A stretch of DNA of 64,000 nt from Bacteroidales bacterium (GCA_017549505.1 JAFYUS010000018.1:27319-91318), one strand, 5' to 3'; shown: positions 8,109-18,328, counted from the first letter of the stretch. Notes: generated from the sequence alone by a model not told the origin. Made by a program: numbers and translations.

Positions 8109-10122
8109 GTACATAGACCCCCAAAACTTCCTTAAGGGCATATTCATTTATCTCCGAATCATACTTGGCTGCCGGAACCAGGGACGGATTCCTTTCCAGA
8201 GCCTTTTTCAGACATTCCAGCACATACGAATAAACGGTCTGTCCCGACCCCTCGATCGTCGCAGCCTGCATCTCCCAGGACTCGTTTTCATACATCATGC
8301 AATATGTCCTTGCACGAAGGTACCATGCCATCGCGTCGTCTTCAGACATTTCATCCAGCTTCTCAAGAGTATGCTTTCCGACTTTGTCCGACAGCATGTC
8401 CATCAGGACGTCATTTCTATGGGAAGACTTACGCAACAGTTCTTTTGAAGTCTTGTCCGACGGCTCCTTTCCGGCCTTGCAGAGAGCGACTTCCTTCAGC
8501 CATGAAAATTCATCCGGAAGCATCTGAGAGAGCACTGCCGCCTCGGAAAAATTCCGGAAATACATGAGAGTGACAACCTGATTCGCAACTATCTCACGTC
8601 TGTTCATAACTGTCTCTTCGAATGTAACCGGATCCTCCGACCTTACGTCACATTCCTCCATCGACCTGTCGATGAAAGGCACGAGCAGCGAAGCATCGGG
8701 CCTTCCCTGGTCCATATAGATAGCTGCAAGGGTGTTGGCCGCATAGTCCCAGGATGTTCCTTCAAGAATCCTGCGTTCCTCCATGGCCTGACGGCACAGG
8801 CGTTCGACCCTTGTACTTTCCTTCGCACGCTTTATCTGCAGGAGATAATCGTTTCTGGAGAACTGCCTGCCGGTCCTGAAGACATACCTGTATGTGACAT
8901 TGTTCCTGTACGCTGTATCGGGATTTACCTGAGAAGTCTTTGTTATACGGACATTCTCGTTCAGTTTTCCGGCAAAGGAGGTCCTGAGTTCCCTCATAAC
9001 TCCGGCAATCATCGTGTCAGCCAGCGTGATGCACTCGTCATATGGCCTGTCCTGAGCCACAGTCGCCTTGACATGCAGTTCGTGAAGAACATATGAAGAA
9101 TCCTTGAGAACTTCAGGAACCATTCCGTCATATTCACCTTCCAGCACAAGTCTTCTTGTCACATTGCGACGTTTCTCAGTCGTTTCTTCAACATCGAACC
9201 TATAGGGAGCAAAACTATACTCCAGATACTTGAGAGGCTTGTCTATACGGTTAGTCATCATGTAAAGAGTGTCGATGTGTTCCACCACACCCTTATGCTC
9301 CATGCTGACATAATATCCCAGTCTGAAACATCTGTCTTTCCATGGGTCCGTATCGATATGGTCGATTACCCTGATGCTGGTAGTGCTGTCGCTCAGCACC
9401 GGGTGAGCATCTGCAACATCATAGAGAGTATCGGTCAGCTGACCCTTGGCAATCATTTTTCTCCGCTGCTTATGGAGCGCCTTGCCATCCCTGGCTACAG
9501 GTACCGTCTTCGAAAGCAGTTCTCCAGACTCCAGATCGACAATTCTTCTTTCGACAACCACTCTGGCATCCTTGCCCTTATCCCCGGGATGAGGGATATA
9601 GGCCTTGAAGTCCATATCAAGGACAACCCCTTTGGGGCCCTTGTCACGGATCCTGCCTTCAGTCTTTCCATAGTCCTCTCCAAGGAGTTCGGCGAGGTCG
9701 ATTTCAGGCATCTTACCGGAAGGACGCCTGCCCTTGCTTATCTCCGACCTTCCCGCTATCTCCTCCAGATATATCTCCTTCTTGTCCTTGAGATACAATA
9801 TCAGGGCACCATTGCTTCTGGCCGGTACCATATACCTTCCGGTGTCATCCGTCCTGGTCTCCACAACATCGCCTTTCAATCTAAGAGTCAGCGGATTACG
9901 CGACTTCTTCAACGCCTCTTCACCTAATCGTGCATCATCGATGGAATCAAATGCATAGACATACGCATTACGGTAAGGTTCGTTTGTAAGGGTGTCTATA
10001 AGATAACCGAAGACCGGCCGGTATATCGCTTCAAAAGAAAAGTTTGACTTTTTCTGGGCATCAAGAGTCAGAGCCTGCAAGGAAAGTATGGATATGAGGG
10101 TTATGGAAAGGAGTCTTTTCAT
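8104..10122 (-). CDS. Exported protein of unknown function, carboxypeptidase-regulatory-like N-terminus
   Basis: 672 residues from ATG 10122 (MKRLLSITLISILSLQAL), chosen because it begins a typical signal peptide ending near LDAQKK; the longer frame to 10254 has no such start. Residues about 35-125 (PVFGYLIDTLTNEPYRNAYV, then TRTDDTGRYMVPA) resemble the carboxypeptidase-regulatory-like beta-sandwich of Bacteroidota outer-membrane proteins. The middle is beta-rich; the last 200 residues are helical and TPR-like (ANTLAAIYMDQGRPDASL). No enzyme motif is visible. It is probably a periplasmic or surface protein. Function not recognised. Confidence 0.7.
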   Translation of the reverse strand: MKRLLSITLISILSLQALTLDAQKKSNFSFEAIYRPVFGYLIDTLTNEPYRNAYVYAFDSIDDARLGEEALKKSRNPLTLRLKGDVVETRTDDTGRYMVPARSNGALILYLKDKKEIYLEEIAGRSEISKGRRPSGKMPEIDLAELLGEDYGKTEGRIRDKGPKGVVLDMDFKAYIPHPGDKGKDARVVVERRIVDLESGELLSKTVPVARDGKALHKQRRKMIAKGQLTDTLYDVADAHPVLSDSTTSIRVIDHIDTDPWKDRCFRLGYYVSMEHKGVVEHIDTLYMMTNRIDKPLKYLEYSFAPYRFDVEETTEKRRNVTRRLVLEGEYDGMVPEVLKDSSYVLHELHVKATVAQDRPYDECITLADTMIAGVMRELRTSFAGKLNENVRITKTSQVNPDTAYRNNVTYRYVFRTGRQFSRNDYLLQIKRAKESTRVERLCRQAMEERRILEGTSWDYAANTLAAIYMDQGRPDASLLVPFIDRSMEECDVRSEDPVTFEETVMNRREIVANQVVTLMYFRNFSEAAVLSQMLPDEFSWLKEVALCKAGKEPSDKTSKELLRKSSHRNDVLMDMLSDKVGKHTLEKLDEMSEDDAMAWYLRARTYCMMYENESWEMQAATIEGSGQTVYSYVLECLKKALERNPSLVPAAKYDSEINEYALKEVLGVYVL

Positions 10123-10173
10123 AATTTGAATGATGCAAAAATAAAAAACGGTCAAAGGTACTAAATTATTCAC

Positions 10174-10181
10174 TATATTTG
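10174..10181 (+). promoter_or_regulatory. Candidate cysS -7 box
   Basis: TATATTTG, matching TAnnTTTG, 20 bases upstream of the cysS ATG. No TTTG is present at the -33 position, so support is partial. Confidence 0.4.
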
Positions 10182-10201
10182 CAGGATGTAACAATGGTAA
10201 T

Positions 10202-11743
10202 ATGAGAGATTTATTTATAACAAATTCCCTTTCGAGGAAGAAAGAATTGTTCAAGCCTCTTAATGAGGGTCATGTAGGTCTTTATGTATGCGGCCCGACC
10301 GTATACGGAGACGCTCACCTTGGCCACGCACGCCCAGGTGTGACATACGACGTGTTTGTAAAACTTCTCAGACACCTTGGATACAAGGTGCGCTATGTCC
10401 GCAACATCACGGATGTCGGACATCTCGAGCACGATGCCGACGAAGGAGAAGACAAGATCGCAAAGAAGGCACGTCTCGAGCAGCTCGAGCCGATGGAAGT
10501 CGTACAGAGATGTACACTTGCATACCATGAGGCCATGCGCATGCTCAATGTGGCTCCGCCTTCGATCGAGCCACGTGCTTCGGGACATATCATCGAGCAG
10601 ATCGACCTCGTCAAGAAGATCATCGACGCCGGATATGCATATGAAAGCAACGGATCTATATATTTTGACGTACTCAAATATGACAAGGACCACAGGTACG
10701 GCATCCTTTCGGGCCGTACACTGGACGAAGTGAAGGAAGGCACCCGCGACCTCGACGGCCAGCAGGACAAGCGCGCTTCATACGACTTCGCCCTCTGGAA
10801 GAAGGCATCTCCTGAACATATCATGAGATGGCCGTCGCCTTGGAGCGACGGATTCCCGGGCTGGCACCTCGAGTGCTCGGCGATGAGCGAGAAGTATCTC
10901 GGCAAGGAATTCGACATCCATGGAGGTGGAATGGACCTGCTCTTCCCGCACCATGAGTGCGAGATCGCACAGAACACCGCATCCCGCGGATGCAGCGGTG
11001 TCAAGTACTGGATGCACAACAACATGATCACCATAGAAGGCAAGAAGATGGGCAAATCGCTCGGAAACTTCATCACCCTTCCTGAACTCTTCGCCGGACG
11101 TCATGAGAAGCTTGCTCAGGCCTATACCCCTATGACCGTACGTTTCTTCATCCTTCAGGCTCACTATCGCGGCACCCTCGATTTCAGCAACGAGGCCCTG
11201 CAGGCGGCCGAGAAGGGGCTGAAGAGAATCATGCAGGCGGCGAAGGATCTTCGCGCCCTGGCATCTGCTGCCGGTATCAAGGCAGCCCCTGCCCTTGCAT
11301 ACGGCGAGTTTGTTTCTGCAATTGCACCAGAGCAGATATCTGCTTCAAACGCCGAGGTCCGCACATTGATTGAAGGCGTATACGAGGCACTCTGCGACGA
11401 CCTCAACACTCCTATCGCACTCTCGCATGTCTTCGATGCCGTACGTATCATCAACACGGCAAAGGACAGGAAGATCACTCTTGACGCAGCCGACTACAGG
11501 GCACTCGTAGACCTCTTCGACAACATCGTATTCGGAGTCCTCGGACTTCGTGACGAGGACGCTTCGGAGGGCGGAAAGGTCCTCCAGACCATCGACGGTC
11601 TCGTGAACATGGTCCTCGAGCAGCGCAAGGCGGCAAAGGCTGCGAAGGACTGGGCTACCAGCGACCGCATCCGTGACGACCTCAAGGCTCTCGGCATCCA
11701 GATCAAGGACACCAAGGAAGGCACAGAGTGGACATTGGAATAG
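10202..11743 (+). CDS. cysS: Cysteinyl-tRNA synthetase
   Basis: 513 residues, class I synthetase charging tRNA-Cys. The zinc and HIGH region [17 protein letters not shown] is at residues 30-46 with HLGH as the signature. Zinc ligands also appear in [12 protein letters not shown] and [10 protein letters not shown]. The second ATP motif is [10 protein letters not shown], with Gly for Ser in KMSKS. A C-terminal helical anticodon domain follows (about 340-513). The next gene starts 10 bases downstream on the same strand. Identification is firm. Confidence 0.97.
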   Translation: MRDLFITNSLSRKKELFKPLNEGHVGLYVCGPTVYGDAHLGHARPGVTYDVFVKLLRHLGYKVRYVRNITDVGHLEHDADEGEDKIAKKARLEQLEPMEVVQRCTLAYHEAMRMLNVAPPSIEPRASGHIIEQIDLVKKIIDAGYAYESNGSIYFDVLKYDKDHRYGILSGRTLDEVKEGTRDLDGQQDKRASYDFALWKKASPEHIMRWPSPWSDGFPGWHLECSAMSEKYLGKEFDIHGGGMDLLFPHHECEIAQNTASRGCSGVKYWMHNNMITIEGKKMGKSLGNFITLPELFAGRHEKLAQAYTPMTVRFFILQAHYRGTLDFSNEALQAAEKGLKRIMQAAKDLRALASAAGIKAAPALAYGEFVSAIAPEQISASNAEVRTLIEGVYEALCDDLNTPIALSHVFDAVRIINTAKDRKITLDAADYRALVDLFDNIVFGVLGLRDEDASEGGKVLQTIDGLVNMVLEQRKAAKAAKDWATSDRIRDDLKALGIQIKDTKEGTEWTLE

Positions 11744-11753
11744 TCTGACCGAT

Positions 11754-12509
11754 ATGTATAAGTTCATTTCATGGAATGTGAACGGCCTGAGGGCCGTGTG
11801 CGGAAAGGGATTCGCAGACATCTTTGCGGAACTGGACGCTGATTTCTTCTGCCTGCAGGAGACAAAGCTGCAGGCAGGTCAGATAGACCTTGAATTCCTT
11901 GGTTACAAGTCTTACTGGAACTATGCCGACAAGAAGGGCTATTCGGGAACTGCAATCTATACCAGGCATGAACCTGTGTCAGTGACATACGGCATCGGAA
12001 TCGACGAGCACGACCATGAGGGTCGTGTGATAACGATGGAGATGGAGGATTTCTACCTGGTCTGCGTATACGTTCCTAACGCGCAGGACGGTCTCAAGAG
12101 ACTTGACTACAGGATGAAGTGGGAGGATGACTTCAGGGCATACCTGTGCTCGCTCGCGCAGCGCAAGGGTGTCATCGTATGTGGAGACCTCAACGTGGCA
12201 CATAATGAAATCGACCTGAAGAACCCGAAAAGCAACCGCATGAATCCGGGTTTCACAGACCAGGAACGCTCCCAGTTCACGAATCTTCTGGAAGCAGGAT
12301 TCATAGACACATTCCGTCACTTCTACCCTGACCAGACAGACATCTACTCGTGGTGGTCATACCGTTTCCAGGCACGTCAGAAGAACATCGGTTGGCGTAT
12401 TGACTATTTCGTCGCATCGGAAAACCTCAAGGACCGCCTTGCCGGCGCGAAGATCCACACCGAGATCTTCGGCTCCGACCACTGTCCTGTCGAGCTGACA
12501 CTGGAGTAG
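11754..12509 (+). CDS. xth: Exodeoxyribonuclease III (AP endonuclease)
   Basis: 251 residues from the ATG at 11754; the longer frame to 11673 overlaps cysS and is rejected. Family motifs: [10 protein letters not shown] (4-13), CLQETKL with catalytic Glu, [15 protein letters not shown], and the terminal [11 protein letters not shown] carrying the catalytic Asp-His pair. The enzyme cleaves at abasic sites and trims 3' ends in base excision repair. It is the second gene of a cysS-xth unit and ends before a large inverted repeat. Confidence 0.93.
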   Translation: MYKFISWNVNGLRAVCGKGFADIFAELDADFFCLQETKLQAGQIDLEFLGYKSYWNYADKKGYSGTAIYTRHEPVSVTYGIGIDEHDHEGRVITMEMEDFYLVCVYVPNAQDGLKRLDYRMKWEDDFRAYLCSLAQRKGVIVCGDLNVAHNEIDLKNPKSNRMNPGFTDQERSQFTNLLEAGFIDTFRHFYPDQTDIYSWWSYRFQARQKNIGWRIDYFVASENLKDRLAGAKIHTEIFGSDHCPVELTLE

Positions 12510-12539
12510 ATAATCCTTAAAGCAGACATCTGTAGATCA

Positions 12540-12613
12540 GATATAAAGCACCATGGACCCCGGAAGCATTTTCCTAAGTATTTCTGCTTCCGGGGTCCAT
12601 GGTGCTTTATATC
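12540..12613. terminator. Perfect 29-bp inverted repeat between convergent genes
   Basis: Left arm 12540-12568 and right arm 12585-12613 are exact reverse complements over 29 bases, with a 16-base loop. It lies between the end of xth (+) and the end of the histidine kinase gene (-), so it would fold in transcripts from both sides. There is no long T tract. Bidirectional termination or 3'-end protection is inferred. Confidence 0.7.
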
Positions 12614-12628
12614 CTTTATCTATAGAAT

Positions 12629-15600
12629 CTATGCCTGATATTTGGGCAGTGTCACGGTGAATGAGGCACCGCCGAGGGTGAATGAACGCTGGTAGCTGAT
12701 TTCGCCCTCACACTTCTCTATGATGTTGCGGCAGATGGCGAGTCCAAGACCTGTTCCTGAACTCTTGGTGGTGAAGTTCGGGGTAAAGAGCTTATCCTGA
12801 TTCTCTTCGCTCACTCCCGGACCATTATCGTCCACAACTATATCATAGTACCCGTCCTTGATACTGTTTCTCAGATAGATACAAACCTTTCCTTCGCCTG
12901 GCTGCTCACCTCTTTCAACAGCCTCCTTCTGACTGATTTCCACAGCCTGGACAGCATTGGTGATAAGGTTCACGAATACTCGTATCAGCTGAGGCTTCGG
13001 AGCCATGACATATGCCTCCTCCATACCTATGTAACGGATGCTGATGTTATCCTTGTTGTCGAAGATGACGAGCTGGTCCTTGAGAGTCTTGTCAAGATCG
13101 ATAAGCACTGGATCTTCACTGTACAGTTTAGCGAAGGTAGAGAACTCGTTGGCGGTTTCCGTAAGGATGTCAATATGTTCAAGTATTACCGCTGAAACCT
13201 CGTCGAACTTCTCCTCCCATTTCGGATTGTTGTTCATCTTAAGTCTGATCAGTCTCTGGAGCTGAAGCTTGATAGGGGTAAGAGGATTCTTGATCTCATG
13301 GGCCACCTGACGGGCCATCTGGCTCCATGCCTTGTCTCTTTCCGCCTGAGCAAGCTGCTTGGTCGAGTCAGAGAGATCTCGTACCATTCGGTTGTATGCC
13401 TCCACAAGAGAAGATATCTCGTCATCCCTTTTGTAGATGATATATTCCAGATTGTGGACATCGGCGACATTCATCTTCTTACCCATCTCCAGAAGTGGAG
13501 AGAACATTGAATTCACCTCCCTTGTACTGAAAAGAAGAGATGCTATGAGCAAAAGAATGAACAGATTCACTATCAGCGCAGCATGGAAGAAGGCCTCCCT
13601 ACGGAAGTCATAGTTCTTGTCCGTGTAAGGCGAACTGATGATTGCGATCATATCTCCCTCGTCATTGAACACCGGAGCATACATCGACCAATAACTGTAG
13701 TCATCAATCTTCTCTCTCTGTATGAAATATCTCTGATTCTCATGACATATGTTATGGAAGGCATCCTGATCTATCCTGCTTCCGAGAATCATCTTCTCGA
13801 AGACCTCAGGGGTAGTCGAAACCGACACCTTGCCATCCGGAGTGAAGAGGGTTATGTCAGACTTTGTAGTGGCGGCTATACTCTCAAGAACAGACGCAAA
13901 ATCCTGTCCCCGGAGATCCTGCCTCATCAGATTGCTGACCAGCGCCTGGATGGTAGTGATCTTTGTAGACATCAGGTCATTCATGTTCGCTTCGTTCCTC
14001 TTGTACACAAACAGCACGCTGATGGTCGTCATGCTGGCAAGAATCATGAAGGAAGATATGAATAGGATGGTATTGATCCTTGTCCTGAAATAATTCCTTC
14101 TGAAACCCTTGTTCTTTTTCTCCTTCTTCGAGAACACATATAGAAGTGCACACAGAAAGAGGAACAGATAGGAAAGCGAAGTGAAATATACCATGGCTCC
14201 TCTCTGAGGTCGGGAAACGATTATCATTTCCTCATCTCCTACCATATGGCGGAAATGCACATGACCGTTCGAGCGGGTGATATCCCCGCTTCCTTCAGCC
14301 TCTGAAGATATTGTCGGATACGGGTAATTGCCTTTGTAAGAGATCAGATTACCGGAAGTGTACTTTGCATATGAGTACAATGCAGGTATGTTTATACCTC
14401 CCGGATTCGAGAACTGACCCAGGATGCTGTAATATCCTCTGTCTTCGCGGTTAGACTCGGGCTCAAGTTCTACAAGCAGCCTCATAAGCCCGTCTTCCTT
14501 CGAATAATACACGAAAGTTCCCACATACCTGCTCCTTCCGTTGGCATCAGTCATGAACAGGAAGTTTGACCCGGACGCGATCGGAGTACCTGTGCGCAGA
14601 ATATTATTGAAGTATGCCAAACCGTTCCTGTCGTTATCTCTGAAGATCGACACGCTTATATTATAACCTTGTCTGGTACGTGAGAGATAATAATCCGAAA
14701 TCCTGTTAAGGATCATCGTCTGAGCATTGTCTATCTTTATAAGAGTGGCTATCAGCTGGTCTGATGCAATCGGCTCCTCGACACTACGGAGCTGGATCTC
14801 AAGTCCCAGGTCTCTTTCGACAGCAAGTCTGTTGGCCCACACGGTAACCCTGTCCTGTTCCTTTCTGAATCCAAGAACCGCAGCTATTGCTGTGAAATAT
14901 ATCGCGCAAAGCAAGGCAAAGACAGCAAGATTCCTGATCTTGAACATATCATACCTTATCCCGAGGGCCTCTCTTACGATAGGCTGCATCGACTGCAGGA
15001 GCAGCACCAGACAGAAAAGTATTCCGGTATATGACACATATACAAGGACTGTGTAATGGACAAGGTCGTTGCCACGATACAGCTCCATTGTTATGTTGGA
15101 ATTGAGTATGAGACTCTTCAGGGTCATATGTGTGTAGACAAGCGTACCGGCAGCTGCAAGTGCACATAAGATTCCGTATACCACAAGCCTTCGCCTGCTG
15201 TTTTTCTTACCCCCTCGTATGACATCTGCGATATTCTGCCTTATCATATAGGTACATACGTAGAGGATCGTGATATAGGAGTTTATCAGAATCAGCGCTC
15301 CCAGGGAGAACAGGAACTGACCGTCAGCATAGATTGTAGGCGAAAACAGTTCGTAGGAATTGATCATCTGGCCACCCCATGCGAACGCAACAATGAAGAG
15401 AGCCGTAAGGGAGCCCACGACCATGAGATATACTTTCACCGACCTGTGTCCGAAAAGGAAAAGAAGTGTAGCGAGCGCCAGCAGTCCAAGCGCAGTCCAC
15501 CTCAACAGTGAATTGTCAAAGAAATGGGACATCTGTCCCGTATCGTAGAGCACATTGAAAAGCGGCACTCCATCTATGACCACAGGAGCTCCGCTGCTGG

Positions 15601-16168
15601 AGTTGACAGGTTCCACGACATACCGTCCGCTTATCTTAAGATGGGGATTGGTACCGTTTTCCGACGAATTCAGTTCTTCGATGAGGTTGTTCTTGACCTC
15701 TACACCTGCGATTATCCTGACATTCGGCTGAGGATTGAATGACTTGACGACATACCACTTAGGGCCCAGGTTCATATACGACACCGTCTCTGTCACGTCA
15801 GATAGAGGAGAAGAGACTCTGTTGCTGTAGCTGGTCAGCCTCTGCACGGTCAGCCTCGGACTTATGTCATCATTGATGATCGGGAACTGATTGCTCCATG
15901 ACTTCAATGAATCATTTTCATACTTGTATATGACCATATCGTCCGGGAGCCCTTCAAGACATCCTTCATCATCCCCTGAGGTGGCCTCCATGGCAAACGT
16001 CTCCAGCTTGGCAAGCCTCTTGTGGAGTCTTGCCGAAGCCTTCCGGGCAATCTCCACAGTCTCATTCTCACTGCTGTTTCCGACCATCGAGAGCATGAAC
16101 AGAGAGAATGCGATGAACAGGATCAGCAGAGGAAGACGCCTTTTTATGAAAACACTGTTTCTCATCAT
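12629..16168 (-). CDS. NtrY-like transmembrane sensor histidine kinase
   Basis: 1179 residues, unusually long for a kinase. Hydrophobic segments: an N-terminal anchor (LPLLILFIAFSLFML), about six helices between residues 235 and 445, two near 690-740, and one near 860. Two extracytoplasmic regions (about 30-230 and 445-690) and a third, Cache-like, loop (about 745-855) may sense ligands. HAMP-like linker about 865-920; phosphoacceptor His957 in QVAHEIKNPLTPIKLQLQRL, typical of NtrY; ATPase boxes VNLITNAVQAV, VDDNGPGVSE and GTGLGLAICR at the C-terminus. Its ATG overlaps the rlmH stop. The likely partner is the NtrC-like regulator at 17144-18292, inferred from family pairing and proximity. Confidence 0.88.
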   Translation of the reverse strand: MMRNSVFIKRRLPLLILFIAFSLFMLSMVGNSSENETVEIARKASARLHKRLAKLETFAMEATSGDDEGCLEGLPDDMVIYKYENDSLKSWSNQFPIINDDISPRLTVQRLTSYSNRVSSPLSDVTETVSYMNLGPKWYVVKSFNPQPNVRIIAGVEVKNNLIEELNSSENGTNPHLKISGRYVVEPVNSSSGAPVVIDGVPLFNVLYDTGQMSHFFDNSLLRWTALGLLALATLLFLFGHRSVKVYLMVVGSLTALFIVAFAWGGQMINSYELFSPTIYADGQFLFSLGALILINSYITILYVCTYMIRQNIADVIRGGKKNSRRRLVVYGILCALAAAGTLVYTHMTLKSLILNSNITMELYRGNDLVHYTVLVYVSYTGILFCLVLLLQSMQPIVREALGIRYDMFKIRNLAVFALLCAIYFTAIAAVLGFRKEQDRVTVWANRLAVERDLGLEIQLRSVEEPIASDQLIATLIKIDNAQTMILNRISDYYLSRTRQGYNISVSIFRDNDRNGLAYFNNILRTGTPIASGSNFLFMTDANGRSRYVGTFVYYSKEDGLMRLLVELEPESNREDRGYYSILGQFSNPGGINIPALYSYAKYTSGNLISYKGNYPYPTISSEAEGSGDITRSNGHVHFRHMVGDEEMIIVSRPQRGAMVYFTSLSYLFLFLCALLYVFSKKEKKNKGFRRNYFRTRINTILFISSFMILASMTTISVLFVYKRNEANMNDLMSTKITTIQALVSNLMRQDLRGQDFASVLESIAATTKSDITLFTPDGKVSVSTTPEVFEKMILGSRIDQDAFHNICHENQRYFIQREKIDDYSYWSMYAPVFNDEGDMIAIISSPYTDKNYDFRREAFFHAALIVNLFILLLIASLLFSTREVNSMFSPLLEMGKKMNVADVHNLEYIIYKRDDEISSLVEAYNRMVRDLSDSTKQLAQAERDKAWSQMARQVAHEIKNPLTPIKLQLQRLIRLKMNNNPKWEEKFDEVSAVILEHIDILTETANEFSTFAKLYSEDPVLIDLDKTLKDQLVIFDNKDNISIRYIGMEEAYVMAPKPQLIRVFVNLITNAVQAVEISQKEAVERGEQPGEGKVCIYLRNSIKDGYYDIVVDDNGPGVSEENQDKLFTPNFTTKSSGTGLGLAICRNIIEKCEGEISYQRSFTLGGASFTVTLPKYQA

Positions 16169-16638
16169 TCGTGGTGGTATGGTTCTCCCTTCATGATAGT
16201 GAAGGCTCTATAGATCTGTTCGACAAAGATCGCCCTCACCATCTGGTGCGAAAAGGTCATCCTTGACAGAGATATCTTGGAGTTCGCCCTTTGGTACACA
16301 GCATCAGAAAATCCGTATGCACCTCCGATCACATAGACCATATCCTTTCCGACATAGGAAATCTTGTCCTGGATAACCTTTGCCAGTTCTACGGAAGTAT
16401 ACTCCTTTCCTCTTTCATCCAGGAGTATGAGGTCATCAGTCGGCTTTATGTTCTTGAGGATCAGCTCACCTTCCCTCATCTTTATCTGATCTTTAGTCAA
16501 TGCAGACACATTCTTAAGTTCCGGAATCTCGACTACGGCAAACGGGATATAATGCTTCAGCCTTGAAACATATATATCCATACCCTGTCTGACCCAGTCC
16601 TTATCCGTCTTTCCTACTGTAAGTAAAGTAATCTTCAT
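16165..16638 (-). CDS. rlmH: 23S rRNA (pseudouridine-1915 N3)-methyltransferase
   Basis: 157 residues, the standard RlmH length. This SPOUT-class enzyme methylates pseudouridine 1915 in helix 69 of 23S rRNA in the assembled ribosome. The SAM-binding knot is in YVIGGAYGFSDAVYQRA and the conserved C-terminus SLSRMTFSHQMVRAIFVEQIYRAF is present, ending in YHHE. Its stop TGA overlaps the start of the histidine kinase gene, so the two are co-transcribed. Identification is firm. Confidence 0.96.
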   Translation of the reverse strand: MKITLLTVGKTDKDWVRQGMDIYVSRLKHYIPFAVVEIPELKNVSALTKDQIKMREGELILKNIKPTDDLILLDERGKEYTSVELAKVIQDKISYVGKDMVYVIGGAYGFSDAVYQRANSKISLSRMTFSHQMVRAIFVEQIYRAFTIMKGEPYHHE

Positions 16639-16682
16639 CTTTTGTCTGCATTAATCATACAAAGGTAATAAAAACTAATCTA

Positions 16683-16713
16683 TTTGCACGGCTCGGATTT
16701 TGCAGTATCTTTG
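16683..16713 (+). promoter_or_regulatory. Promoter of the DUF4783 gene
   Basis: TTTG (16683-16686), 19-base spacer, TATCTTTG (16706-16713): a full Bacteroidota promoter match, 23 bases upstream of the ATG at 16737. The divergent rlmH gene has its own -7-like TACCTTTG on the minus strand at 16667-16660. Confidence 0.7.
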
Positions 16714-16736
16714 CACGGTATTTTCAAGTTCAAAAT

Positions 16737-17147
16737 ATGATAAGGGAAAGAATAATCGGGTTTGTGGCTGCTGCTGTAGCCATGCTTGCATGCACAGAAG
16801 CGTCTGCACAGGACAGCAGCTATGATGTCTTCAATCCTATTTCAAAATATATTGCATGCGGTGATGCAGAAAAGCTCTCTGCATGGTTCTCCGACAATCT
16901 GGAAGTCACCATATTCTCGAACTCCAACGACTCAAGCCGCAACCAGGCGCGCCAGATCATGAAGTCGTTCTTCCGCTCATACACTCCCCGCTCTTTTGAA
17001 ATCACACATAAGGCAGGACGTTCAAACAAGAAATACGCTCTGGGAACCCTCAATGCCGGAGGTGAGATGTTTACCGTAACGATCTTCGTCAATTACACCG
17101 ACACCGACTACCGCATCCAGCATCTCAAGATAGAGCGTATGAACTAA
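16737..17147 (+). CDS. DUF4783 domain-containing exported protein
   Basis: 136 residues with a signal peptide (IIGFVAAAVAMLACTEASAQ). The mature part (about 25-136) matches DUF4783, a small alpha/beta domain of the NTF2-like type found in Bacteroidota, with the helix GDAEKLSAWFSDNLEVTIF and strands ending in IQHLKIERMN. No catalytic motif is evident; NTF2-like folds often bind small ligands. It stands alone on the plus strand between rlmH and the response regulator, overlapping the latter's end by 4 bases. Exact role unknown. Confidence 0.8.
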   Translation: MIRERIIGFVAAAVAMLACTEASAQDSSYDVFNPISKYIACGDAEKLSAWFSDNLEVTIFSNSNDSSRNQARQIMKSFFRSYTPRSFEITHKAGRSNKKYALGTLNAGGEMFTVTIFVNYTDTDYRIQHLKIERMN

Positions 17148-18292
17148 AGTACATACGCCCTTACATCCGAAGCGGTTATCCTGCTGCCTGAGAGTATCAG
17201 CAGTCGCTCGACGACATTTCTGAGTTCGCGGATATTTCCTGTCCAAGTCTTGTCCACAAGCATCTGCATGGCATCAGCATCAATATCTCTAGGCTGCATT
17301 CCTGTCTCCGAACATATCTGACCGATGAAGTAATCTACGAGAAGAGGAATATCTGACTTTCTCTCATCAAGAGTAGGCATGTTGATCACAATGACGCTGA
17401 GACGATGATAAAGGTCTTCCCTGAAACGTCCCTTTGCGATTTCCTCCTTCAGATTCTTGTTTGTAGCAGCCACTACCCTGACATCGACAACTATATCCTT
17501 GTCACTTCCCACGCGTGAAAGTTTCTTCTCCTGGAGAACCCTCAGGACCTTTGCCTGGGCTGCAAGGGACATATCACCGATCTCATCGAGAAAAAGTGTT
17601 CCTCCGTCAGCCTGCTCAAACTTGCCCTTATGCTGCTTTATAGCTGAAGTAAAGGCACCTTTCTCGTGGCCGAAAAGCTCACTTTCAATCAGTTCCGAAG
17701 GTATTGCAGCGCAATTGACCTCTATGTATGGAGCTGCAGAACGGGCACTTTTCTGGTGGAGATTACGGGCAACGAGTTCCTTTCCTGTTCCATTGGCACC
17801 GATGATAAGCACCCTGGCATCCGTAGGGGCAACCTTTCCTATCATATCCTTTACCTGTACCAGAGCAGGAGACTCTCCTACCATCTCCTGGCCATAGACC
17901 TTCTTCTTGAGCTGTCTTGTCTCCTTTACCAAAGACACTCTTTCTGTAGCATTCTTGATGGTGATGAGTATGCGGTTAAGATCGAGAGGCTTCTGGATAA
18001 AGTCGAAGGCTCCTTTCTTTATACATTCGACAGCCGTGTCTATGTCTCCATGGCCTGAAATCATCACGACCGCCGAATCAATACCCATCTCGGTAAGACG
18101 GCCGAGTACCTCCATGCCATCCATTTCCGGCATCTTGATGTCACAGAATATAACACTGTATTTTTCTTTGTCGACCATCGCACATCCGGTCGCGCCGTTC
18201 TCGGCAACATCTACTTCATAGCCTTCGTCAGCAAGAATTTCCTTAAGGGAATTACGGATGGAACGTTCGTCGTCAATAATCAAAATCTTCAT
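17144..18292 (-). CDS. NtrC-like sigma-54-dependent response regulator lacking a DNA-binding domain
   Basis: 382 residues. Receiver domain 1-120 with phospho-acceptor Asp51 (FCDIKMPEMDG). AAA+ sigma-54 interaction domain about 140-370 with Walker A GANGTGKE, Walker B GGTLFLDEIGD and the sigma-54 contact loop as GAFTSA instead of the usual GAFTGA. The protein ends at SRITASDVRAYVL with no Fis-type helix-turn-helix, whereas most NtrC proteins are about 440-480 residues. It probably pairs with the NtrY-like kinase encoded beyond rlmH. Without its own DNA-binding domain it may activate sigma-54 polymerase from solution, as reported for FlgR of Helicobacter and CtcC of Chlamydia; that is inference. 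Confidence 0.9.
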   Translation of the reverse strand: MKILIIDDERSIRNSLKEILADEGYEVDVAENGATGCAMVDKEKYSVIFCDIKMPEMDGMEVLGRLTEMGIDSAVVMISGHGDIDTAVECIKKGAFDFIQKPLDLNRILITIKNATERVSLVKETRQLKKKVYGQEMVGESPALVQVKDMIGKVAPTDARVLIIGANGTGKELVARNLHQKSARSAAPYIEVNCAAIPSELIESELFGHEKGAFTSAIKQHKGKFEQADGGTLFLDEIGDMSLAAQAKVLRVLQEKKLSRVGSDKDIVVDVRVVAATNKNLKEEIAKGRFREDLYHRLSVIVINMPTLDERKSDIPLLVDYFIGQICSETGMQPRDIDADAMQMLVDKTWTGNIRELRNVVERLLILSGSRITASDVRAYVL

Positions 18293-18328
18293 GGCCGTTC
18301 AGTTTATAGTTTTACAAATATCGACATT

